From Pseudohongiella sp. O18 (lineage in GTDB: Bacteria; Pseudomonadota; Gammaproteobacteria; Pseudomonadales; Pseudohongiellaceae), in assembly GCF_021729085.1 (NCBI RefSeq), contig NZ_JAJSAR010000002.1, positions 1,121,445-1,185,444 on the forward strand: a stretch of 64,000 nucleotides of DNA. The letters are read 5' to 3'. The notes beneath the pieces were generated by a model. The model ran no database searches. It worked only from the letters and a program-made list of their open reading frames with translations, and was not told the origin of the DNA. The position numbers and the translations under genes are program-made. Below are positions 18,447-28,563 of this stretch, piece after piece. Positions within the stretch are counted from its first letter, which is position 1. Each line of letters opens with the position of its first letter.

Positions 18447-19376
18447 TTACAGCTTCTCTTCGAGCTCGGGTACCGCCTTGAACAGGTCAGCGACCAGACC
18501 ATAGTCTGCTACCTGGAAGATTGGCGCTTCCTCGTCTTTGTTGATCGCCACGATTACCTTGCTGTCCTTCATGCCGGCGAGGTGCTGAATGGCACCAGAA
18601 ATGCCAACAGCAATGTACAGCTCGGGGGCAACGATTTTACCAGTCTGACCGACCTGCATGTCGTTCGGTACAAAGCCCGCGTCTACCGCTGCGCGTGATG
18701 CGCCGATGGCTGCGCCCAGCTTGTCTGCAACCTTTTCCAGCATGGCGAAGTTTTCACCATTCTGCATGCCGCGACCACCAGAGATGACAATCTTGGCGCC
18801 GGTCAATTCAGGACGCTCAGACTTGGTCAGCTCTTCGCTGATGAACTCAGCAACTTCCTGGGTCTTGACCACGTCAGTCGTCTCCACGCTGGCTGAGCCG
18901 CCTTCAGCAGCTGCCGCATCAAAGGCTGTACCACGTACGGTAATCACCTTCACACTGTCAGAAGACTGCACAGTAGCCAGTGCGTTACCGGCGTAAATTG
19001 GTCGCACAAATGTGTCTTCTGATTTTACAGCGGTGATGTCTGAAATCTGTGCAACACCCAGCAGGGCTGCAACGCGTGGCATGAAGTTTTTGCCGCTGGT
19101 AGTTGCCGGGGCCAGAATGTGGCTGGCATCTTTACCAACTTCAGCCACGAGCTCGGCCAGGTTTTCCGGCAGCTGGTTTTTGTAGGCTTCGTTATCGGCC
19201 ACCAGAACTTTGCTGACACCATCGATGGCTGCAGCGGCCTTGGCCACCGCATCGCATCCGGAGCCGGCTACCAGCACTGTGATATCTGAGCCTATTTCTT
19301 TGGCGGCTGTAACTGTATTCAGGGTCGCCGGTTTCAGGGCGGCGTTATCGTGATCTGCTATTACCAAAATGCTCAT
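18447..19376 (-). CDS. etfA: Electron transfer flavoprotein subunit alpha
   Basis: The FAD-carrying subunit of ETF, which takes electrons from acyl-CoA and other dehydrogenases and passes them to ETF:ubiquinone oxidoreductase. The 309-residue product has the C-terminal FAD domain with [52 protein letters not shown] and [10 protein letters not shown], all close to the family consensus. It follows etfB after 15 nt and ends at the terminator shared with rne. Confidence 0.97.
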   Translation of the reverse strand: MSILVIADHDNAALKPATLNTVTAAKEIGSDITVLVAGSGCDAVAKAAAAIDGVSKVLVADNEAYKNQLPENLAELVAEVGKDASHILAPATTSGKNFMPRVAALLGVAQISDITAVKSEDTFVRPIYAGNALATVQSSDSVKVITVRGTAFDAAAAEGGSASVETTDVVKTQEVAEFISEELTKSERPELTGAKIVISGGRGMQNGENFAMLEKVADKLGAAIGASRAAVDAGFVPNDMQVGQTGKIVAPELYIAVGISGAIQHLAGMKDSKVIVAINKDEEAPIFQVADYGLVADLFKAVPELEEKL

Positions 19377-19391
19377 GTTCTGCCCTACCCC

Positions 19392-20141
19392 TTAGATAAC
19401 TTTTGCTTCGGTTTTCAGTTTGCTGATCAGCTCGTCCACACTTTCCACCTTGATACCGGCAGAGCGAGCGGGTGGTGGCTCAACAGAGATAACCTTCAAC
19501 CCAGAGCTGACGTCGACACCAAGCTCCTCTGGTGTGAGGGAGTCAATCGTCTTTTTCTTGGCTTTCATGATGTTTGGCAGAGAAGCGTAGCGCGGCTCGT
19601 TCAGACGCAGGTCAGTGGTTACGATGGCCGGCAGCTTCAGTGAAACGGTCTGTTCGCCACCATCGATTTCACGGGTGACCTTCGCTTTGCCGTCAGCAAC
19701 TTCCAGTTTGCAGGCGAATGTGCCCTGTGGCATGCCAGTCAACGCACCCAGCATCTGACCAACCTGGTTGTTGTCCGAATCGACGGACTGCTTGCCCAGA
19801 ATGACCATTTCAACGCCTTCTTTCTCCACAATCTTCTGCAGCATGCGCGCCACCGGCAGTGGCTGCACATCAACGGGTGCCTCTACGTGAATGCCGCGAT
19901 CAGCGCCCAGCGCCAGTGCAGTACGGATCTGTTCCTGACAGTTCTTCTCGCCAATGGAGACAACAATAATTTCTTCGGCGATGCCTTTCTCTTTCAGACG
20001 CACTGCCTCTTCCACGGCAATTTCGCAGAAAGGATTGACCGCCATTTTGGCATTGGCCAGATCCACACCACTGTTATCAGCTTTAACACGAACCTTCACA
20101 TATGGATCAACTACACGTTTGATCGCTACCAGAATCTTCAT
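19392..20141 (-). CDS. etfB: Electron transfer flavoprotein subunit beta
   Basis: The AMP-binding partner of EtfA. The 249-residue product shows [60 protein letters not shown] and the family C-terminal region. A GGAG ribosome binding site lies a few bases upstream of the ATG. It is the first gene of a two-gene etfBA operon driven by a promoter in the gap to the DUF1285 gene. Confidence 0.97.
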   Translation of the reverse strand: MKILVAIKRVVDPYVKVRVKADNSGVDLANAKMAVNPFCEIAVEEAVRLKEKGIAEEIIVVSIGEKNCQEQIRTALALGADRGIHVEAPVDVQPLPVARMLQKIVEKEGVEMVILGKQSVDSDNNQVGQMLGALTGMPQGTFACKLEVADGKAKVTREIDGGEQTVSLKLPAIVTTDLRLNEPRYASLPNIMKAKKKTIDSLTPEELGVDVSSGLKVISVEPPPARSAGIKVESVDELISKLKTEAKVI

Positions 20142-20221
20142 GGATTCTCCAACTTTTACTGATTAGAAAAATGGCTTGTGGGTGCCAGTGGTAAATGCCT
20201 GCGGCCCCAAAAAGGCTGACA

Positions 20222-20250
20222 ATAATGCCGTTTTTGAGCGCGCGCGTCAA
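20222..20250 (-). promoter_or_regulatory. Candidate sigma-70 promoter of etfBA
   Basis: On the minus strand TTGACG and CATTAT are 17 nt apart, about 80 nt upstream of the etfB ATG and just beyond the stop of the DUF1285 gene. Confidence 0.55.
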
Positions 20251-20268
20251 TAAAACCGCGGCCCGGGT

Positions 20269-20862
20269 TTACCCCTGAAAGCGTCCCAGTTCAAACTTGC
20301 AGCCCTGACTGGACACGACCAAAACCTTCTCCATATCGTTGTTTTTGTTATTTTTTTTGTCATCCACAGGGCTCGTCTCGGCAACTTCCACAAGCGAATA
20401 AAAAACCGAACGGATGATCAGTGCCTTGAGCCCATGACGCACTTCCAGCACTGGATGAGGCTGCTGATCAGCGTCGAAAGTGACTTCGATCCGGTTATCG
20501 GGCCCGGCTTCGACAACTTCATCAGTATTCAGGGTAAACCGAAGCACCTGCTGCCCATCGCGCTCGACGACATCGACGAGCTGCGCTACAAACGGGCAAT
20601 CGTCAACCTGGATGCGCACTTTCTCCACCGGCGTCACCAGATAATGAAAGCCATCCGGATCCAGCCGCAGAATCGAGGAAAATAATTGCACCAGGCGCTT
20701 GCGCCCGATCGGCGAACCTTCATGATACCAGCGTCCGTCGGCTGCAATGCGCATGTCCATCTCGCCGCAGTACGGCGGATCCCAGTCGTGCACCGGTGCC
20801 GGGCCCCGATTGGTTTTGATGTGCTTCAACAGATTATCAGTCTTGATCTCGGCGCTGCTCAT
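20269..20862 (-). CDS. DUF1285 family protein
   Basis: A 197-residue soluble protein without signal peptide or membrane segment. The start region (PPYCGEMDMRIAADGRWYHEGSPIGRKRLVQLFSSILRLDPDGFHYLVTPVEKVRI) is characteristic of the DUF1285 family, found widely in proteobacteria and without an assigned reaction. It lies between hpt and etfBA, on the same strand as both. The C-terminus carries an unusual DDKKNNKNND run that interrupts the last conserved stretch. Confidence 0.85.
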   Translation of the reverse strand: MSSAEIKTDNLLKHIKTNRGPAPVHDWDPPYCGEMDMRIAADGRWYHEGSPIGRKRLVQLFSSILRLDPDGFHYLVTPVEKVRIQVDDCPFVAQLVDVVERDGQQVLRFTLNTDEVVEAGPDNRIEVTFDADQQPHPVLEVRHGLKALIIRSVFYSLVEVAETSPVDDKKNNKNNDMEKVLVVSSQGCKFELGRFQG

Positions 20863-20895
20863 CTGACCTCCTGGGTAAGGTAGTGTCCCGTCTGA

Positions 20896-21441
20896 CTAGT
20901 CGACCGCAAAAATGCCCGGTGCATTCCTCCAGAAACCTTTGTAATCCATACCGTAACCGAACAGGTATTTGTCCTCGGCATACAGAGCGGTAAAGTCCGC
21001 CTTTTTCAGATCGGCCGTCTTGCGATCGTGCTGTTTGTCGACCAGCACAGCGCTGTAGACTTCCGCTGCACCCTGCTCCCGGCACCAGCTGACGATGGCG
21101 GCCAGCGTTTCGCCCTCGTCAAAGATATCGTCAAGCACCAGTACGACCCGGTCCTGCAGGGATGAGGCAGGTGTCACACGCCAGTGCAATTGACTGCCGG
21201 TCAGTTGCTCACGGTAGCGAGTCGCGTGGATATAGTCCAGGTTCAGCGGAAACTTCAACCGTGGTGCCAGATGTCCCGTCAAGACGATGCCGCCGTTCAT
21301 GACACACAGCACCAGCGGGGTCTTGTCACCGACAGCCGCGGTGATTTCGCTGGCCAGGCTGTCCAGCGCAGTGGCAATTTCGGATTCGCTGAACAGGCAC
21401 TGAGCCTTGTCCAGCACGTCCTGCATGTTTTCGGTCTGCAT
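20896..21441 (-). CDS. hpt: Hypoxanthine-guanine phosphoribosyltransferase
   Basis: A 181-residue type I phosphoribosyltransferase for purine salvage, transferring phosphoribose from PRPP to hypoxanthine or guanine. The PRPP-binding motif VVLVLDDIFDEGETLAAI is at 99-116 and the C-terminal YLFGYGMDYKGFWRN fits the purine-binding hood of this group. Its place next to nagZ recurs in related gammaproteobacteria. The preferred base cannot be read directly from sequence. Confidence 0.9.
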   Translation of the reverse strand: MQTENMQDVLDKAQCLFSESEIATALDSLASEITAAVGDKTPLVLCVMNGGIVLTGHLAPRLKFPLNLDYIHATRYREQLTGSQLHWRVTPASSLQDRVVLVLDDIFDEGETLAAIVSWCREQGAAEVYSAVLVDKQHDRKTADLKKADFTALYAEDKYLFGYGMDYKGFWRNAPGIFAVD

Positions 21442-21462
21442 AGCGTTTAAAACTCTGATTGT

Positions 21463-22491
21463 TTACAGCATGGAAATTCGGTTGCGGATATCGATCACGC
21501 GGGCATCTGATTGCAGCGCTACCAGGTCTGGCTGCTGCGAACAGCGGCGTCGCATACCTTGCAGGCGCGGCGATGGAGCGGGCCTCGCTTCGTCCAGCGC
21601 TCGCAATGCGTCCAGTGCTGCTGCCCTGTCATTGCAAACCAGCAGCATGTCGCAGCCGGCCTTGAGGGCCTGGTTAACCCGTTGCGACATATCACCTGCC
21701 GCACCGGCCGCCGCCATCACCAGGTCATCGCTGAAAATGACGCCATCAAACCCAAGTCGCTCACGCAGGACCGTCTGCAGCCAGTACCTTGAGAAGCCTG
21801 CGCAGTGCGCATCGGCCGCGGGGTAAACGACATGCGCCGGCATCACAGCATCCAGTGACGGAAGGCACCGCACAAAAACCTGCAGATCCTGCTCTTCAAT
21901 CTGCGACAGCGATCTGTCGTCGACAGGCAGATCCAGATGGGAATCGGCTGCCACACTGCCATGTCCGGGGAAGTGCTTACCCGTCGTCGCCATACCAGCT
22001 TCGTGCATGCCAGCCATGAATGCTGTCGCCAGATCTACCAGCGTATCCAGACGCGAGGAAAATGCGCGATCGCCGATCACTTCGCTGATCCCGGTATGCA
22101 GATCCAGAACCGGCGCAAAGCTGATATCAAAGCCTGCGGCCAGCACCTCGGAAGCCATCAGCCAACCCAGGTCATGGGACATGACACGCGCCTGCTCAGG
22201 CTCCTTGCTGAACAGCGTATGCAGGGCATACATCGGCGGCAGCCTGGAAAATCCATCACGCAGGCGCTGAACGCGGCCACCCTCCTGATCCACAGCCAGC
22301 AGAATGTCCGGGCGGCAGGCACGGATGTCTGCGGTTAAGGCCTGAACCTGGGCCGGTCCGGCAATATTGCGTGAAAACAGGATCACGCCGCCGACCTGCG
22401 GATGTTGCAGCAGCGCACGTTCATCATCGGTGAGTGTCTGACCTGACAGGTCCAGCATCAGCACACCTGGGCCTTGCTTGGCGGGGTTCAT
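21463..22491 (-). CDS. nagZ: Beta-N-acetylhexosaminidase NagZ
   Basis: A cytosolic glycoside hydrolase family 3 enzyme that removes GlcNAc from anhydromuropeptides during cell-wall recycling, and so influences AmpR-type beta-lactamase induction where that system exists. The 342-residue product has GVILFSRN (35-42), the family signature KHFPGHG (172-178) with the Asp/His dyad in DSH (183-185), and the nucleophile aspartate in FSDDLVM (Asp255). The ATG at 22491 is preceded by AGAGG; a start 39 nt upstream is possible. It is divergent from lexA. Confidence 0.95.
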   Translation of the reverse strand: MNPAKQGPGVLMLDLSGQTLTDDERALLQHPQVGGVILFSRNIAGPAQVQALTADIRACRPDILLAVDQEGGRVQRLRDGFSRLPPMYALHTLFSKEPEQARVMSHDLGWLMASEVLAAGFDISFAPVLDLHTGISEVIGDRAFSSRLDTLVDLATAFMAGMHEAGMATTGKHFPGHGSVAADSHLDLPVDDRSLSQIEEQDLQVFVRCLPSLDAVMPAHVVYPAADAHCAGFSRYWLQTVLRERLGFDGVIFSDDLVMAAAGAAGDMSQRVNQALKAGCDMLLVCNDRAAALDALRALDEARPAPSPRLQGMRRRCSQQPDLVALQSDARVIDIRNRISML

Positions 22492-22562
22492 CGGGGCCTC
22501 TCGAATCCTGGGATTGTTAACGTGTGACATTATCGCCTATCGCCAGCAATCCCACAAAAGGC

Positions 22563-22595
22563 TTGTTCAGATCGCATAACTGTATATAATCACAG
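22563..22595 (+). promoter_or_regulatory. lexA promoter with SOS box
   Basis: The SOS box CTGTATATAATCACAG (22580-22595) fits CTGT-N8-ACAG and contains the -10 hexamer TATAAT (22585-22590), 16 nt after a TTGTTC -35 box. LexA bound here would block its own transcription, the standard autoregulatory arrangement. Confidence 0.88.
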
Positions 22596-22622
22596 GCTGA
22601 ATGGATCAACAGGATGGGTACC

Positions 22623-23249
22623 ATGCAGGCATTGACCCCAAGACAGGCACAGATTCTTGAGTTTATCCGCGAATATCAACAGGATACCGGTTATCCGCCG
22701 ACACGCTCGGAGATAGCCCAGAAAATGGGTTTCAAGTCGGCCAATGCCGCCGAGGAACACCTCAAGGCGCTGGCTCGCAAAAAGGCCATTGAAATCGTGC
22801 CGGGCGCCTCGCGCGGCATCCGCCTGCCAGACCTGGCCGATCAGGACGAAGCCGCCAATCAGGGTCTGCCGGTTGTTGGCCAGGTTGCCGCCGGCAGCCC
22901 GATACTGGCCCAGGAGTGCATTGATGAATACGTCAATGTGCCTGCCGCCATGTTCAGCCCCGCCGCTGACTACCTGCTCACCGTCAAAGGCACCAGCATG
23001 ATCAACGTCGGCATTTTTGAAGGCGACCTGCTGGCCGTACACAAGACCAGCAAAGCACGCCACGGCGACATCATCGTCGCCCGCCTGGAAGAAGATGTCA
23101 CCGTCAAACGCCTGGAAGAAACCAGCGAACGCCACCGCCTGCGACTGATGCCCGAAAACGACGACTACGAACCGATCGAAGTGGATTTACGCCGCGACAG
23201 CTTTACGATTGAAGGGATCAGTGTCGGCGTCATTAGAAGACATAGTTGA
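22623..23249 (+). CDS. lexA: LexA repressor
   Basis: The SOS repressor that cleaves itself when stimulated by RecA filaments. The 208-residue product has an N-terminal winged helix ([21 protein letters not shown], about 27-47), the Ala90-Gly91 cleavage bond in QVAAGSP, the catalytic Ser125 in KGTSM and Lys162 in VTVKRL. All three keep the spacing of E. coli LexA. The ATG at 22623 is chosen because AGGATG just upstream serves as ribosome binding site; an ATG inside that site at 22614 is unlikely to be used. Confidence 0.97.
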   Translation: MQALTPRQAQILEFIREYQQDTGYPPTRSEIAQKMGFKSANAAEEHLKALARKKAIEIVPGASRGIRLPDLADQDEAANQGLPVVGQVAAGSPILAQECIDEYVNVPAAMFSPAADYLLTVKGTSMINVGIFEGDLLAVHKTSKARHGDIIVARLEEDVTVKRLEETSERHRLRLMPENDDYEPIEVDLRRDSFTIEGISVGVIRRHS

Positions 23250-23551
23250 TTTGCAGCATGGCTGCATGATGGCGGCTTTTCGCTAAGTTCAAATTGTAAG
23301 CACTGAGCGAAAAGCGTAGCAGCCGCCGGCAGTACTAGGCAAAAACAGGCGAGGGAGGTGACGACTGCATGGATGCAGGAGTTAGAGCGACGCAGGATGC
23401 CAAAGCCGAGTTTACAATTTCGTAAATGATCCTTCCGAGCCTGTTTTTAACGACGTAATGCCAAGGCTGATGCGCTTTGAATAGTTCAAGTAAATGAGCA
23501 TTCTGAGCGGCTTTTAACGAAGCAATGGCGCGGCACTGCGCCTTCCACAGA
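23250..23551. repeat. Repeat-rich gap between convergent lexA and topA
   Basis: No gene is supported here. The gap contains a hairpin (23275-23284 with 23306-23315, extended outward by GGCGGC/GCCGCC), which could end transcription from either side. It also has a 10-bp perfect inverted repeat AAAAACAGGC (23341-23350) / GCCTGTTTTT (23439-23448) enclosing 88 nt, the palindrome CTGCATGGATGCAG (23365-23378), and an imperfect 19-nt direct repeat (23444-23462 and 23511-23529, 15 of 19 bases identical). The pattern suggests remnants of small mobile repeats. Confidence 0.6.
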
Positions 23552-26176
23552 CTACTTGTCCACGACCCACTTGCCGTTTTTATATACCGCCTTCCAACCT
23601 GTGGCTTTCTTGTCCACTTCCGTAAGGAGATAATGCTCCTTCGCCTTGCGACTAAAGCGCACGATGGTGGGATTACCATCGCCGTCGACCAGCGGTCCTT
23701 TGAACAGGAAGCTGTACTTGCTGTCGATCTCATCTTTATGCGGCAGTAATTCCTTCAGCAGCGGCGCACGTGTTTCGCGGTTCTTGGGGAACTTGCTGGC
23801 GGCCAGGAATATACCGGCAGCACCATCGCGCAGTACGTAATGGTCGTCGACTTTTTCACAGGCCAGCTCGGGCATGGGTACCGGGTCCATCTTGGGTGGC
23901 GCCGGTTCGCCGCTGCGCAGCAGTTTGCGGGTGTTTTTGCACTCGCTGCCGGTACAACCAAAATACTTGCCGAAACGGCCTGTCTTCAGCTGCATGTCAG
24001 AGCCGCACTTGTCACACTCAATGACAGGACCGTCGTAGCCCTTGATCTTGAAGCTGCCCTGCTCGACTTCGTAACCCGGGCAGTCCGGATTGTTGCCGCA
24101 CACATGCAGCTTGCGTGTGCTGTCAATCAGATAGCTGTCCATGCTGGTGTTGCACAACTTGCAGCGATGACGCTCGCGCAGACGGCGGTTCTCCAGCGCT
24201 TCGGCCTCTTCCTCGTCATCAATATTGATGGCTTCTTCGCCGGGCGTCAGGTTGATGGTTGTTTTACAGCGCTCTTTGGGCGGCAGTGCATAACCAGAAC
24301 ATCCCAGGAAGACACCGGTTGATGCGGTACGAATCTGCATGGGACGGCCACAGTCCGGACATTTGATGTCCGTATCGGTGGGCGTATTGGCACGCATACC
24401 TTCGTCATCAGATGACGAGGCTTTGCTCAGCTGGCCAGTGAAATCCTGATAGAAATCGTCCAGCAGGTGTTTCCAGTCTTTATCGCCGTTGGCGACTTCA
24501 TCCAGCGAGTCTTCCATTCGCGCTGTGAAGTCGTAGTCCATCAGCTCGGTGAAACTTTCATGCAGGCGTTCGGTGACAATGTCACCCATCTTTTGTGCAA
24601 AGAAACGGCGGCCTTCTACCTTGACGTAGCCACGCTCCTGAATTGTGGAAATAATAGAGGCATAGGTTGATGGTCTGCCAATACCTCGCTTTTCCAGCTC
24701 TTTGACAAGGCTGGCTTCCGTGTAGCGCGCAGGCGGCTTGGTAAAGTTCTGCTTGGGATCCAGCGCCTTGAGCTTGAGCTCCTCTCCCTTGCTGACATCT
24801 GGAAGTACCACGTCTTCTTCTTTGGACGGCAGTACTTTCAGATAACCATCAAACTGCATGATACGCCCTTTGGTGCGCAGCTCGAAGTCACCTGCTGTAA
24901 CTGTGATGACGGAGCTCAGATAGCGTGCTGGTGGCATCTGACAGGCTACAAAATGCGCCCAGATCAGTGCGTAAAGACGCTCCGCATCACGCTCCATATT
25001 GGAGAGCTGGGTAGGTGCTGTATTGACATCAGTCGGGCGGATGGCTTCGTGTGCCTCCTGCGCCCCTTCACGCGCGCTGTACTGCACCGGTTTCTCGGTC
25101 AGGTAGCGTTTGCCGAAATTGTCTTCGATATAGTCACGACACATGGTCAGCGCATCAGCACTCAGGTGAGTTGAGTCGGTACGCATATAGGTGATGTAAC
25201 CAGCCTCGTACAGTCGCTGCGCCAGCGTCATGGTTTTTTTGACGCCGAAACCCAGTCGCGTACTTGCGGCCTGTTGCAGTGTTGAGGTAATCAGCGGCGG
25301 ACGCGGTTTGGAACTGGTGGGTTTGTCTTCACGCCCACTGACAATGAACCGGGCCTGTTCCAGCGCTTTCTCGGCGCGGGCGGACTCATCGGCACTGCCC
25401 GGGCGGTAGTTTTCACCCGCCTGCTTGTTAACCTGCAGCCGCAGCTCGTCCTTGTGAGTCGTCAGCGTGTCGGCATACATCTCCCAGAACTCTTCCGGGA
25501 TGAACTTGCGAATTTCGCGTTCACGCTCAACGATCAGGCGCACTGCAACTGATTGCACACGTCCGGCGGACAGGCCTCTGGCGACCTTGCTCCACAGCAG
25601 CGGCGACACCATAAACCCGACCACACGGTCAAGAAAACGCCGTGCCTGCTGTGCTTCGACATAACGCATGTCCAGATCGCCGGGATGTGAAAATGCCTCG
25701 TTGATGGCCTTTTTGGTGATCTCGTTAAACACGACACGGCGGTATCGGGTATCGTCTCCACCAATAGCTTCGCGGAGGTGCCAGGCAATGGCCTCCCCCT
25801 CTCTATCCAAGTCCGTTGCGAGGTAGATAGTGTCGGCGTTCTTGGCCAGTTTTTTGAGCTCGGCGACCACTTTTTCCTTGCCGGGCAGAATCTCATAACG
25901 CGCCTTCCAGCCGTGTTCCGGATCCACACCCATGCGCGCGATCAACTGCTCACGCGCTTTCTTTTGCTTGTGGGCCGCTTTCTTCTCCGGGCTCATGGCA
26001 CGCGTCTTGGCGGCCTCTTTGGCACGTTCGGTAGGGTCAGTATTATTGCCGCTGCCTGATACCGGCAGATCCCGAATATGGCCAACACTGGACTTTACAA
26101 CAAACTCGCTGCCCAGATATTTGTTGATGGTTTTGGCCTTGGCGGGGGACTCGACTATGACTAGAGATTTACTCAT
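23552..26176 (-). CDS. topA: DNA topoisomerase I
   Basis: A type IA topoisomerase that relaxes negative supercoils. The 874-residue product has the Toprim domain ([17 protein letters not shown], 7-23; [20 protein letters not shown]), the active-site tyrosine in [10 protein letters not shown] (near 330), and C-terminal zinc ribbons with four-cysteine sets ([24 protein letters not shown]) followed by basic C-terminal repeats. Length and domain set match the E. coli-type enzyme. It is convergent with lexA, as in Pseudomonas-like genomes. Confidence 0.97.
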   Translation of the reverse strand: MSKSLVIVESPAKAKTINKYLGSEFVVKSSVGHIRDLPVSGSGNNTDPTERAKEAAKTRAMSPEKKAAHKQKKAREQLIARMGVDPEHGWKARYEILPGKEKVVAELKKLAKNADTIYLATDLDREGEAIAWHLREAIGGDDTRYRRVVFNEITKKAINEAFSHPGDLDMRYVEAQQARRFLDRVVGFMVSPLLWSKVARGLSAGRVQSVAVRLIVEREREIRKFIPEEFWEMYADTLTTHKDELRLQVNKQAGENYRPGSADESARAEKALEQARFIVSGREDKPTSSKPRPPLITSTLQQAASTRLGFGVKKTMTLAQRLYEAGYITYMRTDSTHLSADALTMCRDYIEDNFGKRYLTEKPVQYSAREGAQEAHEAIRPTDVNTAPTQLSNMERDAERLYALIWAHFVACQMPPARYLSSVITVTAGDFELRTKGRIMQFDGYLKVLPSKEEDVVLPDVSKGEELKLKALDPKQNFTKPPARYTEASLVKELEKRGIGRPSTYASIISTIQERGYVKVEGRRFFAQKMGDIVTERLHESFTELMDYDFTARMEDSLDEVANGDKDWKHLLDDFYQDFTGQLSKASSSDDEGMRANTPTDTDIKCPDCGRPMQIRTASTGVFLGCSGYALPPKERCKTTINLTPGEEAINIDDEEEAEALENRRLRERHRCKLCNTSMDSYLIDSTRKLHVCGNNPDCPGYEVEQGSFKIKGYDGPVIECDKCGSDMQLKTGRFGKYFGCTGSECKNTRKLLRSGEPAPPKMDPVPMPELACEKVDDHYVLRDGAAGIFLAASKFPKNRETRAPLLKELLPHKDEIDSKYSFLFKGPLVDGDGNPTIVRFSRKAKEHYLLTEVDKKATGWKAVYKNGKWVVDK

Positions 26177-26313
26177 TAAAATACTGATTTCCTGAAATTG
26201 ATATACATCGGCGCCGTGGCTTTTGGGGTGCGCTGACTATGCAGCACACGCGCAATGAAGCCGACATATATAAAGATTCGGTCGCTGGGGGTCAAGCTTT
26301 ACTGCGAATTCAG

Positions 26314-27366
26314 TCAGATACTGACTTCGTGTGTCCAGTGGTATTTGTCAGCGATTTCACCGCGCTGAATACCCACCAGCAGCTCGTAAAGTTTCTGGGT
26401 GATCGGGCCCGGCTCTTCGCCGTTGCCATAGAAGCTATGCCAGTTTCCATCCACCAGGATCTTGCCAACCGGAGAGATCACGGCTGCGGTTCCGCAGGCT
26501 GCCACTTCTTCAAAATCGGCTATCTCACCGCGCAGATCGATACCACGCTGCTCGGTTTTCAGGCCCAGCTCTTGTTCAGCCAGCGCCATGATGGAACGGC
26601 GTGTGACACTGGGCAGCACTGCACTGGAGCCAGGCGTCACAAAGCGGCCACCGGTCATGGCAACCACGATATTGGCAGACCCGGCCTCATCAATATAACG
26701 GCGTTCGCGCGCATCCAGGAACAGCGCCTCGTTGGCGCCCAGCTCCTGCGCCTGACGGGTGGCCAGCAGACCACCAGCATAGTTGGCACCGATTTTATAA
26801 TTACCTGTACCTGCCGGTGCGGCTCGATCCAGATCAGACACCGCCAGTGAAATCGTCGCCAGACCAGCGCTCTTGTAATAGGGTCCGACCGGCGATACAA
26901 ACACGCGGAATTCAAACTCCTTGGCAGTTTTTAGCCCCAGGTTCTCGCCCACCCCGATCAGCATCGGGCGAATATACAGGGCAGCACCGGAGCCATGTGG
27001 CGGGATCCATGCATAGTTGGCGCGCACAGCTGATTCCACACCTTTTATAAACAGCTCTTCAGGCACATGCGGCATCAGCAGGCGACCGGCAGCCTGTCGC
27101 ATACGCTCTGCATTCAGGTCTGGACGGAACAACAATACACGGCCATCAGGAGCCGTTTGTGCCTTCAGGCCTTCAAAACACTGCTGGGCGTAATGCAATG
27201 CCGGTGCACCTTCATGCACACTGATCATTTTATCGGTAATCAGTTCGCCCTCGGACCACTCACCGTTGCGGTGTACGGCGCGAAACCGATACTCGGTAGA
27301 TTGATACTGAAATCCCAGTTCGGCCCAGTTGAGTGCTTTTTTCTCTGGCAGGTGTTGCTGATTCAT
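26314..27366 (-). CDS. ilvE: Branched-chain amino-acid aminotransferase (class IV)
   Basis: A PLP-dependent class IV aminotransferase interconverting leucine, isoleucine and valine with their 2-oxo acids. The 350-residue product carries the region GNYKIGANYAGGLLATRQAQELG with the expected PLP lysine, and EAGSANIVVAM further on. It resembles the longer (about 350-residue) BCAT group II rather than the E. coli IlvE of about 309 residues. It stands alone between topA and the divergent tatD. Confidence 0.9.
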   Translation of the reverse strand: MNQQHLPEKKALNWAELGFQYQSTEYRFRAVHRNGEWSEGELITDKMISVHEGAPALHYAQQCFEGLKAQTAPDGRVLLFRPDLNAERMRQAAGRLLMPHVPEELFIKGVESAVRANYAWIPPHGSGAALYIRPMLIGVGENLGLKTAKEFEFRVFVSPVGPYYKSAGLATISLAVSDLDRAAPAGTGNYKIGANYAGGLLATRQAQELGANEALFLDARERRYIDEAGSANIVVAMTGGRFVTPGSSAVLPSVTRRSIMALAEQELGLKTEQRGIDLRGEIADFEEVAACGTAAVISPVGKILVDGNWHSFYGNGEEPGPITQKLYELLVGIQRGEIADKYHWTHEVSI

Positions 27367-27463
27367 GTGCTGCTATCCAATGCTATTCGGTGTGTTTCGC
27401 GGTCAAGCGGCCTGGCATGCGCGCCATTATCCTAGATAGCCGCTTAATCTGCCAGCATACCAC

Positions 27464-27472
27464 TGCTATAAT
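27464..27472 (+). promoter_or_regulatory. Extended -10 promoter of tatD
   Basis: TGCTATAAT is a perfect extended -10 element. The -10 hexamer ends 8 nt before the tatD ATG, which places the expected transcription start at or within 1-2 nt of the start codon. The -35 region (TTAATC at 27444-27449) is weak. Confidence 0.6.
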
Positions 27473-27480
27473 CGCGCGCC

Positions 27481-28275
27481 ATGAATTTACAGCTAATCGA
27501 CATCGGCGCCAACCTGGGCCACGAATCATTCGACCACGACCTGGAAGACGTGCTGCAACGCGCGCATGCTGCCGGGCTTGTTCATCACCTGGTGACAGGT
27601 ACCACGTTGCCTGCCTCTCAAAAAGCGCTGGCCTTGTGTAAAAAGTGGCCTGACATGTCAGCCACGGCCGGTATTCACCCGCACGAAGCGCAGCATGCAG
27701 ACGCGGAGGTCCTTGCCGGCATCCGTGAGCTGCTTGGTGACCCACTGGTCAAGGCAGTTGGTGAGACAGGACTGGATTTTAATCGGGATTTCTCACCGCG
27801 CCCATCGCAGGAACGGGTGTTTGCTGAACACCTGGCCATGGCAGTCGACACCGGCAAACCGGTATTTCTGCACCAGCGTGACGCCCACGATCGATTCCTG
27901 CCCATTCTCAAAGAGTTTCGCGATCAGCTGAGTGGCGGCGTGGTGCACTGCTTTACTGACCAGCGGCAGGCCCTGTATGACTATCTGGATCTGGACATGC
28001 ATATCGGCATTACCGGCTGGATATGTGATGAGCGGCGCGGCGCACACCTGCATGAGTTCGTCCGGGATATTCCGGCCGACCGACTGCTGCTGGAAACTGA
28101 TGCGCCCTATCTGCTACCGCGCAGCCTGCGCCCGCGACCCAAAACGCGGCGCAATGAACCTGCCTGGCTGCCTGAGGTACTGCGTGTGGTGGCAGAGCAT
28201 TGCCAGCGCCCCGTTGATCAGGTGGCTGCCGAGACCACTGCCAACGCCCGGCGTCTGTTTAAACTGCCGGGTTGA
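27481..28275 (+). CDS. tatD: TatD family metal-dependent deoxyribonuclease
   Basis: A 264-residue TIM-barrel metallohydrolase. It closely follows E. coli TatD: IDIGANLGHESFDHDLEDV at the N-terminus, TAGIHPHEA, GETGLDFNRDFSPRPSQE, HQRDAHDRF, VVHCFTD, GITGWICDERRG and LETDAPYLLPRSLRP. TatD has 3'-5' exonuclease activity and has been linked to DNA repair after oxidative damage; despite the name it is not needed for Tat export. No Shine-Dalgarno site can exist if the transcript starts at the predicted place. Confidence 0.93.
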   Translation: MNLQLIDIGANLGHESFDHDLEDVLQRAHAAGLVHHLVTGTTLPASQKALALCKKWPDMSATAGIHPHEAQHADAEVLAGIRELLGDPLVKAVGETGLDFNRDFSPRPSQERVFAEHLAMAVDTGKPVFLHQRDAHDRFLPILKEFRDQLSGGVVHCFTDQRQALYDYLDLDMHIGITGWICDERRGAHLHEFVRDIPADRLLLETDAPYLLPRSLRPRPKTRRNEPAWLPEVLRVVAEHCQRPVDQVAAETTANARRLFKLPG

Positions 28276-28287
28276 TCGCCAGCGACC

Positions 28288-28563
28288 TCAAAGGTGACGT
28301 GACAGATAGTCCAGCAATTGCGGCTCATCGAACGGCCAGCCCAGATCCTGGCTGGCACCATCGACGCGAATGACAGGAATACGCAAACCGTAGCGCTCTA
28401 CCAGCTGCTCGGATTCTGCGATATCCACCGGACGCCAGTGCAGCTTGTTAAGCCTGACAACAGGCTCCAGCAAGGCCTCGGCCTGCTCGCACAAATGACA
28501 ACCTGCGGTGGTATACAAAAGTATCGCCGGTGTCCCGGCGTTGTTGTCAGACTGCTGACTCAT
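28288..28563 (-). CDS. Glutaredoxin-like protein (DUF836 family)
   Basis: A 91-residue thioredoxin-fold protein with the dithiol motif CHLC in [16 protein letters not shown] and a cis-proline segment RIPVIRV, as in the DUF836 glutaredoxin-like family. It probably acts as a small thiol oxidoreductase; partners are unknown. Its ATG overlaps the pyrD stop as ATGA, so the two genes form a coupled pair. Confidence 0.85.
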   Translation of the reverse strand: MSQQSDNNAGTPAILLYTTAGCHLCEQAEALLEPVVRLNKLHWRPVDIAESEQLVERYGLRIPVIRVDGASQDLGWPFDEPQLLDYLSRHL

